Shown: one piece after another, positions 34,331 to 46,700 of the stretch | How the letters are laid out: each line of letters starts with the position of its first letter | Numbering within the stretch: position 1 is the first letter of the stretch | Source of the DNA: Bubalus kerabau | Taxonomy: Eukaryota; Chordata; Mammalia; Artiodactyla; Bovidae | Reading direction: 5' to 3' | DNA: 64,000 nucleotides | Assembly: GCF_029407905.1 (NCBI RefSeq) | Contig: NC_073624.1 | Span: 3,670,501 to 3,734,500, forward strand | The notes under the pieces: generated by a model | Seen by the model: the letters and a program-made list of their open reading frames with translations, nothing else | What the model was told of the DNA's origin: nothing | Database searches by the model: none | Made by a program: the position numbers and the translations under genes

Positions 34331-36100
34331 TCCCTGTGAGGCTAGGGCTCGCCGCGGAGCTCTAGACGAAGCTCTAGGACAGGGCTTGGGATCGCGGGTG
34401 GCACCGGGCTTTCCCCAGGGCACGGTGCGCACCAGGAGGAGCCCGCGGCGTCTTGTCCCGACCCTGCCTGCGGGGCTGCGGAAGGGGCGCGGGGTCCAGT
34501 GGGGTGGAAGACGAAGTGCAGGGGATCTGGTGCAACGAAGGGGGCAGCGCGCTGTGCCCAGAGATGGGGGCCGCAAGGTGCCTGGCACAGGGGGGCCCTC
34601 ATGGTGCCCGGGGAAGGCATGGAATGGGCGGGGGCACCGTGCCCGGAGCCGCTGCCCAGCTCCAACCTCTCTCTCTTCCTTCCCCGCAGAAACAACTTCC
34701 TGCCACCCCCCCACCCCCACCCCCCGGCCCAGGGTGCAGGAGCTGCGGGGAGAAGTTCTAGGCCGCAGCTTTGCTATCTCGGGGCCTGACGACGACGCTG
34801 CTGTCCCCGGGCCGCGCGGTTCCTGCCCGCGCCCTCTGCCGCAGTCGTGAGCGGGCCGGGGCTCCAGGGTCCGGACCCTGGTTAGAATGACAAGAAGGCC
34901 ACAGCTGCTTTTTTTTTTTTTTGCCTTCTCCGTAGAGGCGCCTGAGTGATTCCTGGCGCTTGGGGACACAGACACGGGGTCACCCTGCCTGGACCCCATC
35001 CCCCTACCCGGGGCATGCCGTCTCTCAGAGCCAAATGGACCTGGTTGTCCCCAGTGCCCGCGACAGGGGCCGGAGAGAAACGAGGCCTCCTGGGCCCCAT
35101 CCCAGTGTCTCTCTGTGCCTGTCTCTCTCCCCACCCCCCCCCCACCCCAGCCGGCCTTGGCATTCTAACCAGTGTCCCTTGACGTCACATCTCGCCATCT
35201 CTGTCAACCAATTAAAACTTGCCCGTTGTCATAAAAATATATATACTTTTTATGCCATTGGTAAATTCAAAAGTTCCTCGTGCGCCTTGCTTCCCAGGAA
35301 ACTTCATTCCACACTGGACTGCCCAGGCAGGGGGTACCCGCCATGGTGCCAGGCTGGGCTGGGGCAAGCGGAGCAGCTCAGGCCAGGGCCTCCCTTGCCC
35401 ACCGACCCACCTAGGAGGCTCCCTAGGCCCACCCTGACCTTGGCATTGAATCGTGCTAGACACACACACACATGACTGCCACCACCGCACGACATATACG
35501 ATGTGGGGAGGAGGAAGGGAAGGAGGAGAGAAATAGGATGGATTAAGAAATCTTCCAAAATTACTTTCTTGTGTGTTAGAATCTTCCTAATGGCCTCTTC
35601 TTTGTAGGGACAGACATTCCACCCCCCACCCCCAGCCCCAGCCATGAGAAAATTCAGTTTTAGAGAGTGGAGTGGAAATGTTTTCTGGTTAATCTTTTCA
35701 CCGAAACCCTGACCAACTTTCACTTTCTACGGCTGCTGACACCAAGCGAGAGGGCCCAAGCTGGGGTGGCTCCACGATGGGGTGGGTTTTGCTCCTGCCC
35801 CGAGGAAGGTCCGAGTGACCCTTCCCAGCTTCCAGAGCTGTGGGGTCCCCTTGGGAAGCCCAGGAATTCTGTGCTCCCCTTCCTCAGAAAAGGACTCCCA
35901 GCAGCCGTAGCCATGTTCCAAGACAGCAGGAAAAACCAATTTCTCCTTAGCGCAGTCCTTTATAATTTTCTCCACTATGACAGTTCCCAGCCCCGACCAG
36001 GACATGTGGGGGAAGAGGGCACATTCCCACGAGATGAACGCTGCAAGGCGCCCCGCCCAAGCCACACAGACCCTGCTGTCACTCCCTCCTGCTCCGGCCA
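34331..36100. other. Non-coding stretch downstream of CpG island 3
   Basis: No recognisable exon. A CRE, a CCAAT box and a TATA-like stretch are spaced like a plus-strand promoter at 35180-35245. A T-run at 34910-34921 is uninformative. Confidence 0.4.
35180..35245 (+). promoter_or_regulatory. CRE / CCAAT / TATA cluster
   Basis: A perfect palindromic CRE (TGACGTCA, 35180-35187), a CCAAT box (35208-35212) and a TATA-like ataaaaatatatatac (from about 35231) occur in promoter order and spacing on plus, predicting a start near 35265. The site lies outside any CpG island. It may be a cAMP-responsive alternative promoter, an enhancer or chance. Confidence 0.3.
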
Positions 36101-39100
36101 CACCAAGGAAGAACCTGACCACTAACTGCCATTATAAAGTCCCCCTTTCCCCATCTTTACTGTATGGTTCAACTCCTTTATAAAAAACATATTAAAGACA
36201 TTTTGTGGTTTAGCAACTTTGGGGACTCTAGAGCAACAGAAATGCCTCAGAAACCAGGCTGGATACAGAGATCTAAACACTGGACGTACCGGGCCCTTTT
36301 AATACCAAATCTCTGTTTTTCTAAAATAATGAGCAAGCTTGGTAAGGACCAAATGGAGATTTTGAAAATAAATACCTGGTGACTCTTCTCACAGAAAACC
36401 ATTCCCAAGTGCAAACTCCAGAAAGGCTTCATACCTTTGAGATAAATTCACACACACACACAGACAGACAAATACTATAACCAATACATTCAACCACCAC
36501 ACTATAATCTATTTATAATCACTTTCCTAAACACTATAAATATTATAACTAATGTGATATATGTTGTGTGATTAAATGGGTGGATTAAAACACTGAATTT
36601 AAAAAGCCACAAAGAAAAAGATTATCTTCCATTATGCCACTTACAAGTCTTGTTCCATTGGTACAAATACCGATTTGACAACTATATCATTATGAAGGCA
36701 ATGACTAAATGCCAAGATATTAGCTTTGTAATTTTCACCTGAAATCATTGTATAATCGTACTGGCTTGCTAATCTTTTTATTAGCTGGTTTTTTTTTTTT
36801 CTTGCTCTCACACACAGTAATAAGTTAATTTTTCCTCCTCCCAATTTTTATTTGGTAAAACAAGAAATTGGGTGAGTCAGAATAATATTCAAGAACACAC
36901 ACTTTTTTATCCTCTCTATACTTGGCAAGGATTTACATATAATTTGGTTGCAAATTCAGAAATCAATTTCTGCTTTACGTAAGGAAAATAATAGCACTCC
37001 TGTTGTTCTGTTGGGTATTTTTTAAGGTTTCAGGTTTGTAAAGTCTTTTTCCAACTCGCTATCATATTGGATTATTCAAAGTAAATAAATTCTAAAAGGG
37101 TGCTCACATTAGCAAAAAGGAAACATGGAAATTGACTTTGTTGGATGAATATTCTGATGAACAGCTTTCTTGGAGGAAGAACTTGGTCTCTTGCTTGTGG
37201 GCCGCACCATGCCCGTGGTCAGATATTTGAAAAATAAGTCATAGGAGGGCTCTCGCTATACCAGGATGTTTATAGTATCAGCCTTATACAGTTATTTTTT
37301 CCTGATTTCTCCCAAGATGTGCCTAATGGGAATGCGGCCGGCCACTTCCTGCTGTGCCCAGCACAGCTTTCGGCCACAGTCCAGCCTCACAAGGCCGGGG
37401 CACTTGAGTTTAGTTTCCCTGTTCTTAACCTAGCGACACTTAATACTTTAAAATTTTCTGTGTCCAAAGCATTAGGAGGACTTGGTAAACAGATGCATTT
37501 AATCTAATTAAAGTAAGCAGGATGGAGTGTGAGTGAAAACTTACATGTTCACTTGGGTTTTAGACGTTCGACTTGCCCACCCCAAGGCTCTGATGCTTTA
37601 AAAACTAGCCCAGTAAACCGGAGGTAGCCAGTTTGCGGCCGCTCGTGGGTCAGATGCCACCCTTCCAGTCATCCCAGACAGTGCCCTTTTGGGCAGCCTC
37701 TGCAGAGCTCTGGGCGCCGTGCGGAAAAGCAGCCCAGGCTCACGGTTTTCTTTTCCCGTTTGCCTTTGTCACAGAGCAGTTTGTAGGTTTGGGATTCCAT
37801 TTTGATCCATCTATTTCGTAATAACTTGTACCCTTGCTTTCTGAAGCCTTCATTTTAACTCTCAATTATTTACCTGCAAACCTATTAGCATCAATTTGCC
37901 TTAGGTAAGCTTTTTTTTTTTTTTTTTTTTTACAGAGAGGGGACAGAAGCCTTCAGGTGAGTAAAACAGTTTCTATGGTCTCAGGGTGGTTAAGGAAAAG
38001 TGAGCAAGTATCCATAGAAAGGATTCTTTCCTTCCAAACGTAAAGAAGCATTTTTCAGAACCTTTTGCTTTAGGTTACTTGGTTTTTGAGTTAACGAACA
38101 ATAGAAAGGAACTCTGGGCACGGGACAAGCATCTGTGACGGACAGAGCACAGGGCAGGATACTGCATTGGTAGCCAGCCCTCGTCCCCACAAAAAAAGCA
38201 TGCTGGCAGGGCACTTCTGTGTTTTCTTTCTTTTTAAAAAAAATATACACACACACAAAGAACAGAGTCGGTGTGCCCGCTTCCGACACCGATGCGCGGC
38301 TGACGGGCGGAGCGCACACCACGCAGCCGCCTGTCTGCTTAGAAAGCTTCTGTGAGCGGCTGTTTCATCGTGTTAAGCACACTTTGGAAGTCTGCACATT
38401 CACGTTCTGTAATGTTACCTGTGCGTGTATATCAAAAAAATCTATTAACCCCGAGGCCATTCTTTAAGGAGTTAATATTTTGCAATTAAAAGGAGAGCAT
38501 CCAAAAACTAGAAGTCTAAAATAAGTGTGTGTTCGATCATGGATATAAATATGTGAATATACTGTATATAATACATATGTGTTAGTATGAGAAATTTCCT
38601 CTTACCAATGAGAAATTACAATGCATCTTTTCCATTCCAAAATAGTAAGAAGCACAAATCAGAAAATACGAATTAAAGAAGATGGGCCAGTATCCCTGGT
38701 TATATATGCATGTTTCAAATGCCAAAGCTATATTCCTGGCTTCATATAAGGAATGAGAAAAGGCACAGCACAAACTAAATTTTTTAAAACATCAAAATTA
38801 CCTTTCAAAAAGATGGGGGTGATGAATTTATGTATTTAGGTTGCTCAATTCTGCAATTTCTAAAATGGAATCATCATAAATTGGGAAATTAACATTTTTC
38901 TAAAGAATTTATTGTGTGGCTCATAGCAATTTTTTTTTTTTTTTTTTTTTTTAGCAATTAAAGATATATTAGAATTTGAACTGTAACAGTTTCTGGTAGA
39001 AGGAGGTACTAATTTCCACAAGAACTAAAAGACATCAGAAAATCTGAAAAGAATTTCACTCCCTCAGTTTTCAAGGAATGCCTTCCTTTCATGGTTGAAA

Positions 39101-40670
39101 AGTATCGATTTTTTGGAAGTACTTTTCATATCTTATCAATCCTTTATAGGAGTCTGATAGTCATTATTAGTCATTATTCTTTTAGAATTATATCTAAGCA
39201 GAATTTAGCAATTAAGAATTGAAAGTAATTTTTAAAACTGTCAAATGTTTATATTTTTTTTAGTTTAAATAATGCTGAAATGCTAATGAAGATCAGTATC
39301 AAGTTTTTTTTCCTCCCCACAGACAAAATGGGAATTTTAATATCATTTCTTAGTCCTTCAGTGAGCTAGATAAATTATAACCCCTCTAGAATAAAGAAAA
39401 AAAGAAAGGAAAAAACCCTGATTTAGAATTCAGATGGTTCACTGCTAAATTGCAAGGCATAGCAGGAACTTGTTTTTTAAATAAAGATTTCACAGATTAC
39501 ATCTTTAAAATTACTGCAGCAAGACCTAAACTGCCCGCAAAATGAATCCATACAGAAAGAAGGACTTAGGGAACGGGAGTGTCAATTACAAATTGTTTGA
39601 AATTTGACCACACTGGTCTTATTTATTGAAATATTCCCATTTTTTTTTTAAACTCTAACATGATTTCACACAGCACAAGTACTTCACCTTATGCATAATT
39701 ACAGTTTCATTTTCCTGACTATGTATAAATATTATAGTTTTTAGATCTGGTTAACAGAAAGATAAGATTAAGGTTGGATTTTTCACATATGCCCTTTCTA
39801 TAAAAAGTGAAAAAATGTCTCACCTAAATTTATCACCGCAAGACAAGATAATATTTAATGGTTGCAAAATAAAATACTAAAGAAGAAAGCCAGTGCTTTT
39901 GTTCTGTTTTGTTTCTTGCTATTTATAGAGCAACTTTTGGTATAATTCCTAATTTTAAAGAAACACGAAGTTCATTTTTTTTTTTTAACCAAAAGAAAGA
40001 GGTCATGTAAGCAATCAGACAGTGGATGACATTAGACTTGAAAATAAGGGTCTAAATAATTTTTACATGATGAACATATATTTTTTAGATATATTTGAAA
40101 ACAACCAGAGATGTAGACAAGCGTTTTCACGGCTGTGCCTGGCTTCCAACTATGTTCAGAGAGAGGGATTTTCAACTACCGTCAATGTAGTTGCTAACGT
40201 TTCAGCCATTCACCCGTTTTTCAGCTCTGTATTCTAAACAAGCTACAAGATTCTGCTTCCAAAGTCCTTCCCAGACTCGGTGTCTGAGTGGAGGCAGTGG
40301 ACGCAGGCACGGCCACCTCTTCCTCTCACTCACAACTTCTCTGAAATTGGCAGTCTCTCACACACACATTTCTAGGAGGACCCCAAGGCTCACCGGGAAA
40401 CGTCTTGCGCTGGGAAAAAACTTCTCAGCGCACACCTGGATCTACAGATTCGGAAAAATTAACCAGCTGTAGCCAAAAGCCAAAACACTCAACCACCTGA
40501 ACACAGCCTGCGAGAAACACAGAGCTCTTTGACGTGACAAGAAGACTTATAAATAAAATAGCTCCAAGGCAGACAGGCTGAACGAGCCTTTCAAGACAGC
40601 CTGTCACTGCCTCAAACTTGAATATTAGAACATTAAAACATTGGCAGCATGAAGATAATATCCTGGGATG
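36101..40670. promoter_or_regulatory. Long AT-rich, repeat-free conserved-looking block
   Basis: About 4.6 kb of AT-rich DNA with no recognisable transposon. TAAT/ATTA-type homeodomain cores are numerous, for example tttaatctaattaaag near 37498. Three long T-runs occur (37911-37931, about 38931-38952 and 39639-39649). Open frames are short and have no domain. A microexon-like segment lies at 37936-37956. The combination is typical of enhancer-dense DNA near developmental regulators, but cross-species conservation cannot be shown here. Confidence 0.4.
37936..37956 (+). other. Candidate 21-nt microexon
   Basis: A run of 21 T ends in ACAG (AG at 37934-37935), is followed by 21 bases open in all three frames, and then by a strong donor GTGAGTAA at 37957. 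The length keeps frame, as in many neuronal microexons. No flanking plus-strand exon is identified, so this may be chance. A second donor-like GTAAGC lies just upstream at 37905, only 31 bp before the acceptor, too close to form an intron with it. Confidence 0.2.
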
Positions 40671-40741
40671 TGTGCATGTGCGTGCGCACGCGTGGACTCC
40701 CATGTATGTGTGTGTGTCCACGTGTACGTGTGTGTGTGGGG
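40671..40741. repeat. Degenerate GT-rich repeat
   Basis: Imperfect TG/CG alternation (tgtgcatgtgcgtgcgcacg, then tgtatgtgtgtgtgtccacg, then tgtacgtgtgtgtgtgg), a decayed microsatellite with Z-DNA potential. Confidence 0.8.
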
Positions 40742-41519
40742 ACATAGGTTTTGCGGCTCTTACAGCTTGTGGGCTCCCCTGAGGTCCTGGTGGCCAGCGC
40801 TGAGCCCAGATGAAGGGCAGGCCCTACCTGTATTTTTGGGGGGATCACTCGTATCACGACACATATGCAAACACCAAAAGCCAGTGAAAACATAACCTGC
40901 TGTAGGCATGAAGGACCAACCTCACATATAGAAAAACTTTCCCTGTAATTAAAAAAAAAAAATTGTGTTTTGTGAATGGGAAACCAAGCTGACCTCATTC
41001 GGCATAGTCAGGACTAAAGCGGCCAGGCCAGCTTCAGGCAGCACGGCTAGGGTCCGGGGCCGGGGCATGTTCTCCAGCCTGTAGCTCTGAAGCTGGGTGA
41101 GCCTGACCCCTCACAGAGGAGGTCAGCTGGGGTTCACGCCCCAAATATCACTACCTAAGCCAGGCTGGGTGAGGCTGCAGACAGAGCCGTGGACCCTGGG
41201 ATGAACATGCCCAGGCACTCGGTAAAGACGTCAGCAAGAGGAGGGTCTCCAAAGCATGCAGTCCAATCCTCCAAATTGGGGGCCATCTTGCTGACAGGAT
41301 CGAAGGCCTTGAGGGTGCCAGGATGCTTCGTATCTTGTCCAGACTCTCCCCACGCTCAGCCCACACCCGGCTCATATCACTGCACAGGGTTTTTGATACA
41401 GTTCAAATCAACCAAAGCACCCCAAGCATTTAGTCAGTGCCAGGTATCACAAAACAGTTTCAGAAAGCAACGACTCAAAGTGAAGATTTTTGCTAAGGTA
41501 GCAGGATGGTATTTCGTGT

Positions 41520-41700
41520 GAGTGTGTAGCAAGTGTCTCGTCACTTACAAGGCAAGCTCCGAACCCTGTCCCACGTGATCCTCACAGCCCGAGTGGCAGA
41601 CAGAACAAGAATGGTCAAACCTCCTTAAAGACGAGAGAAACTGAGGCACACGTGGCTGGAACAGTGACTCTGGCCCAGCGTCGCAGAGGCCACACACATT
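41520..41700 (-). repeat. MIR SINE, diverged
   Basis: Reverse-orientation MIR pattern: tgatcctcacagcccgagtg, then ttaaagacgagagaaactga, then ggcacacgtggctggaacag. Confidence 0.6.
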
Positions 41701-41774
41701 GCTTCGTTATTTTTGCTTTTCTTTTTTAACAGAAAACATCATCGCCACCCCTTCGCACTCATGCACACTGAGGC

Positions 41775-41804
41775 TTTTATATATGTGTGTGTATATATAT
41801 ATAG
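41775..41804. repeat. TA/GT microsatellite
   Basis: tttatatatgtgtgtgtata followed by tatatatagg. Confidence 0.8.
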
Positions 41805-43249
41805 GTAAGAACAGTTCCCAGGAAAAACAGAGCTCCATTGAAATCTGGGTCCCAGGACTGCCTTGAGGTGGCCAGCTTGGGCGATCTCCCACCTTCCACA
41901 ACCAGCTCTGGTCATCTGAGGCGTCCACCCTTCCCCGCCAGATGCATCACCCTCAAAGCTGGGCTGGACCAACCGACATCCTGGTGTAAAATCGCACCCG
42001 AGCTGGGCCTGCCAGAGTCCTCGGAACAAAGCCGCCTCGCCTGAGCTGAGGGATCAGAGTGCCCCCTGTTCACCGTCCCTTCTGTTGGGGTGCCAACACC
42101 CCACAACCAGAGACTCCCCCGCCACACAGCCAGGAAAGCGCCGAGCCCCCACAAGAGCCTTCCTTGGCTTCTGGCCCTCTGTGAACCCGGCAGGTCCCAC
42201 CCCGTAGTCTCAATGTAAAAGGCCAAACGGGTGACGGGGACGGCCTAGGAGAACCGCAAAGCGAGCATCCCTAATGACCGGCTCCCCGTGGACAGGATCC
42301 AGGGGCAGCTCTTTTCTGGAGGGGTGGCCAAGGTCCTGTGCCCAGATGCCAGCGGTCTGCAGGGGCACATGCGTTCCCGTCAGATGGCTGCTGCTTCTCA
42401 GAAACGGGAAAGCACAGGGGAAACTGCCGCAGTTGGGGAGGGGCCAGGACCACAGGGAAGGGGTAAAGAAAGAAGGAACCAGCTTTATTTGGGAAATGGT
42501 TGGACTGACGGTGATGTCAGCAGGGCCGGTCGCCATGGTGTTGCCCTCTCCAGCAGAGACCTTCACCACGGGGAGAAGCTTCCTCAAGCGCCTGCCTCCT
42601 CCCGGGGCTCCTGGTACACGCTGACCCCACCAGATCACCCTCAGGACAGCAGGTCTTCCCCCAAAGCCAATTTCCATCTCAGAATGTTGCACCCCACAAA
42701 CGACCAGCTCAGAAACAAACTCAGCATTTTATAAAATTTCCTCGGCAAAGCCAGGTGAGCAAAACCCACAGAACACAATGAGGCACAGGCCAGAGGGTCT
42801 GGCTTGGCCAAGAACTTGAAGCCTCCGCCCTGTTCATTTTCAAAGGCAAAGTCTTCCAAGACTCCTTCCACTTGCTTTCTTTTTACACTTAATTACAAGA
42901 CAACAGGCTTAAAAAGGAAAAAAAGACAAAACGTTTAAAAAAATTTGAAAAAGGTTACAAGGTGCTAAGTCTCAAAAGCTGCTTGGGATAAAAATTATAA
43001 CCCTGTCCAGCACTGGAGGAAAAAACAAAGAACGCAGGGGACAACGCTCAAGGCTGAGTGTCACCTCAACTCGTTCAGCACATCCTGCCTGAGGGCTCAC
43101 CTGGACCTGCCGGGGCCTCTGTAAGGCAGTGATTTGGAGGAGAAGGCATGGCTGGGAGGGGTGGGGCCCGCATCCCAGAACAGAAGCGTCGGAAGGTCTC
43201 TGTGTTCCCGCCGAGGACTCTGGACTAGGCCCTCCTGGAGCACCTCTGC

Positions 43250-44200
43250 TTTTCCGACGGCAGGATGCCCAGAGAAACCGAGGCGGGCAGAAAGAAAAAC
43301 TTGGCACCGCAGACCCTCCTCCTCACCTCGGCGGGCGGCTCGCGGTCCCTAAAGGCCCAGCAGAGGCGCCTCCAGCCGGGCGCCGGCTGGACTGGGCTGC
43401 GGCCGCCTGGGGTCCGTCGTCGAACCGGCGCATCGGCGACCTGGGCGGGCAGTGGGGGCCGGGGCTATTCTCCTCCGGGCGGGTCCGCACGGCCCTGGAG
43501 GCTGGGCGGCCTCGTGCGCCTCCTCCAGGCGGGGCCAGGGCCGGGCAGATCTGGGGCCTGGGGTCCGCATCGGGTGGGGAGCGGGGCGGCGGCCGGGTCC
43601 ACGTGGCTGGGGGTCCTGGAGTCAGTCCGGGGCGGGTCCGGCAGGCAAGGATCTGGGTCCGAGCAGGGTTCCGAGCGCCCGCCGGAACGGATGAGCGCCA
43701 GGGTCCCCAGGGCCGGGGTCGGAGGGCCTGTCCGAGTCCAGGTCCCAGGCGGGGCCGGGGTCGCGGCGGCGGCACGCGCCCCAATTAGCCGCGGGCTGGC
43801 GGCGGGGCGGCCCCATTGAGGGCGAACAAAGGGCGCGACCCTGGGGTCAGGGAGTCGCGGGCCGCCGGCCGCTGCCCGGTGGGCCCGCCTTGTTTACTCT
43901 GCCCGAGCGAAGCGCACAATATAGTGACTAAAGCGGATTAGAGGGTCGCGCCCCGGAGGCCCCGGGACCTCCCAGCCGGGCGCCTCCCCGCCAGCCCTTC
44001 CCCGGGTCCTACGCCGCCTGGGCCGCCCCGACCGGCGCAACCGGCGGGGATACGCAGGCCGCGGGTCAGCCCGCGCGGGCGGCCGGCCGAGGGGCCCCGG
44101 GGCCCGGCTCACCTGCGCCCCGTGGCGGCCCGGGAGGGGGTCACTCTGGGAACCGCCCGCCCCTCCACCGGGCCTTGTAAACCAACCTCGGGCAGGGAGT
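43250..44200 (-). promoter_or_regulatory. CpG island 4 with candidate minus-strand donor
   Basis: A dense CpG island. On minus, a near-consensus donor (GCGCAG, then GTGAGCC) places a last exon base at 44113. A short leader exon could lie rightward, toward about 44.2 kb. Within the island are single homeodomain-like (CAATTAG, 43782-43788), FOX-like (TTGTTTAC, 43890-43897) and GGATTA (43935-43940) words in very GC-rich context. No coding signature is seen. Direction is inferred only from the donor. Confidence 0.6.
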
Positions 44201-46700
44201 CATCGATTTCCCGACCCTTTCCAACACTGCTGGTCCGGGGAATTCATTTAATTCATTTTATGGGACAGCAAATGGCACTTGCTTGAAGGCTGATGTTTTT
44301 AGATGCAAACACGGACAGCGTTTTTCAGGTCACACCATCCTGCAGCGTTAGGGTTAAAAAAGAAAATGCCCAGCCTCTTGTCTGGACGCAGAGATGCACC
44401 GCCCAGCAGCAGGTGACTTAAGGCTGCAGAATAATATACATTTTAAAAATAATATGTTGAGGTAGAGAAGTCCTGGGAAGTACAAGCTGGGGGGGAGGGG
44501 GGGGGAGGGAATTACCTTTTCTTTCTTTCTTGTAAAAGAAAGCACATGAGTGTATAAATAAACCCTAAGATTTCCACCCAAAGACCACAGTGTATCATCT
44601 GGCATGCTGAATTCAAGATCTATGTTCTCCAGATAGGAACTTGCAGGATCTTTTTAATCGCCCTCACAAAACAAGCAATAGGAGCAGAAAGCACAAACTC
44701 AAAATCAAGCAGAGTCTAACCATGGGGGGGCGGGGTGGGGAGGAGGTCATTGGACCAAACATCCAAGAATAAGAACGCCTTTCCCCCACTTCTTGATGCT
44801 GTTGTTTATGGGGACAAAAATACTTCTTAAGTTCAAACAAAATCCTAGTTGACATTTTTATGCCTTAGCTGTTCAAGTATATATGTTTCACTAGGAAACT
44901 CATATAGGGTTTGATTAATAAGCAATCAACATACAAATCTTTTATAAGAGAACGAATACTATTTACTGACTATACATATTTGTTGACCTAACGAATATTT
45001 CTGCTACATGCCATCTATCCACAACTATTGAAGGAAAATATGCCATTTGTCTAGATTTCTACTCACAAGACTTTAAAAATGATTTTTCCTTGCTTATAAA
45101 AATGCCACATGTTTAGAGAAGGCACAGCCTAATCTAAAACATAAGTAATTTAAAAGTAAAATATGAAGATAGACATTTTAGAGATAATTTTAGTAATAAG
45201 AAGTATAAATAATCCAAGTCTAAAATACAGGGGAAAAAGAAAAGTCACCTATATGCCATTATGTAGAAAATAATATTCAATTGCATTTCCTTCCCAACAG
45301 TGAACATATGCGTACAATATTAATGCATAATTTACACACATATTTACTGTTTGGGAAATATTGGCTCCCATACGTCCCTACGCGCTGACAAACTCTTTGT
45401 CAACAGTATTTTAACAGTGACATAATTAATATTCCATTATACTGTTAAGTGATAATTCACCCCAGAACTCCCTATTATTATTACAAGAACTTCAGTTCTT
45501 GCTAGTATTTCTGTACCGTAACTAACACTATGACCAATGACCTTGCCTGTGAAGTTTGTCTGCGATATCGGTTGTTAACAAATGTCTTCATGATCCATTG
45601 TTAATCTGACATTGAAGCCACAGCGTTATCTGAGGCGGTCAAGACAGAGCTACGGAGACTTCACGGTAGCAGCAATGAACTCACAAATTCTGGAACTTTC
45701 GCCTGATGGGTTTGTGGGACCAGCTGAGGCACATGCCTGATTGCAACACAGCGTTTGGGAACTGTGCCCTTGCATGAAAGCTCTGGCCTCTGTGTGCCTA
45801 CCGAGTCACTTGGCACTAACCGCCATTCACTTGGTGAGCTTAGGTCAGGACCAGAGAGCTGACTACCTTGGAAACATTATCTCAACAGCTCTGTCTAAAT
45901 TTTGCACATCTGAGGAGTGCTTTGGCTCGAGGGGCTTTCTTTGGGAGAATTCAAACCTCAGGCCCGCTTTTCAGCACTGCCTGCCGAGGGGTGCCTGCCG
46001 TCCTCCCACGACCCAGCCCTGATCAGCTCGGAGGAGCCCCGGCTGAGCTGCTGGCCATCACCACCGTGGGCACGGTGGGAGGCTGTGTTTTTGGCCGCTT
46101 GCCTCTTGTCCCCGAGGTCCTGGGAGAGGCTGGGCTGTGCCCTGGGGCCTCGCTGGCGGCCCGGCCTTCTGCTGACACGGCTCCCAGGAGGGCAGGGGAA
46201 GGAGCCCCGGGACCACAGAGCCGAGGTCTTCTCCCCAAACACCAGGACCTGCATGAAGGAGGTGGCCTGGAGCTGGGCGCTGCCACTGGAAAACAGAAAC
46301 ACAAAGAGGCCAGGTGGCCCCAGCCCAAAAGTGCCGTGGAGTCATCAGAAAGTAGATGCTACGACTAGGCAGAGAAGACAGGCTTGAAGGAAATCTGTGG
46401 ACATGTGACCAGAGCTTCCATGGGTGCTGAACGATTTCTCCCTGTCGTGCCTTTTCCTGCATCTTCCAATTATTGCTTTCATAATAGAAAGGGATCCTAT
46501 TGCTAATACAACTATTATTAAGTCCAACAGACAGAATTCATCTTAAGACTAAGATAAATGATTATTACTACTCCGGGGTTGAACATAAACAATAAGAACC
46601 ATATACTGTTGCCAGGCAAGTTTTTAGGGTGATAATGCTGGGTCGCGTGTCTCTAGCACTTTACCCTTTAGAGAAACGCTTTCAAACAGAAAATGAAACC
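44201..46700. promoter_or_regulatory. AT-rich, repeat-free conserved-looking block
   Basis: About 44.2-45.7 kb is AT-rich with no transposon and no sizeable open frame. It has many TAAT/ATTA words and two G-rich tracts (44489-44509 and 44724-44747). From 45.7 to 46.4 kb GC rises; frames there have no recognisable domain. It is a candidate enhancer region by composition. Confidence 0.35.
44489..44509 (+). repeat. G-run tract
   Basis: Runs of 7, 9 and 3 G interrupted by single A on plus. Potential G-quadruplex former. Confidence 0.85.

Larger units (their letters stand above)
40742..43249. other. Non-coding stretch
   Basis: No recognisable exon. It holds a MIR remnant (41520-41700) and a small TA/GT microsatellite (41775-41804). 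A plus-strand donor-like CCAG/GTGAGC at about 42754 and a minus-strand one at about 43102 have no supporting acceptors. Confidence 0.4.

Noticed and set aside
43085..43120. Minus-strand CCAG/GTGAGC with an acceptor-like CTTACAG 18 nt upstream
   Set aside because: The 18-nt exon has no supporting context, and the surroundings look like an old repeat with a tgag-gctcacctggacctgcc pattern.
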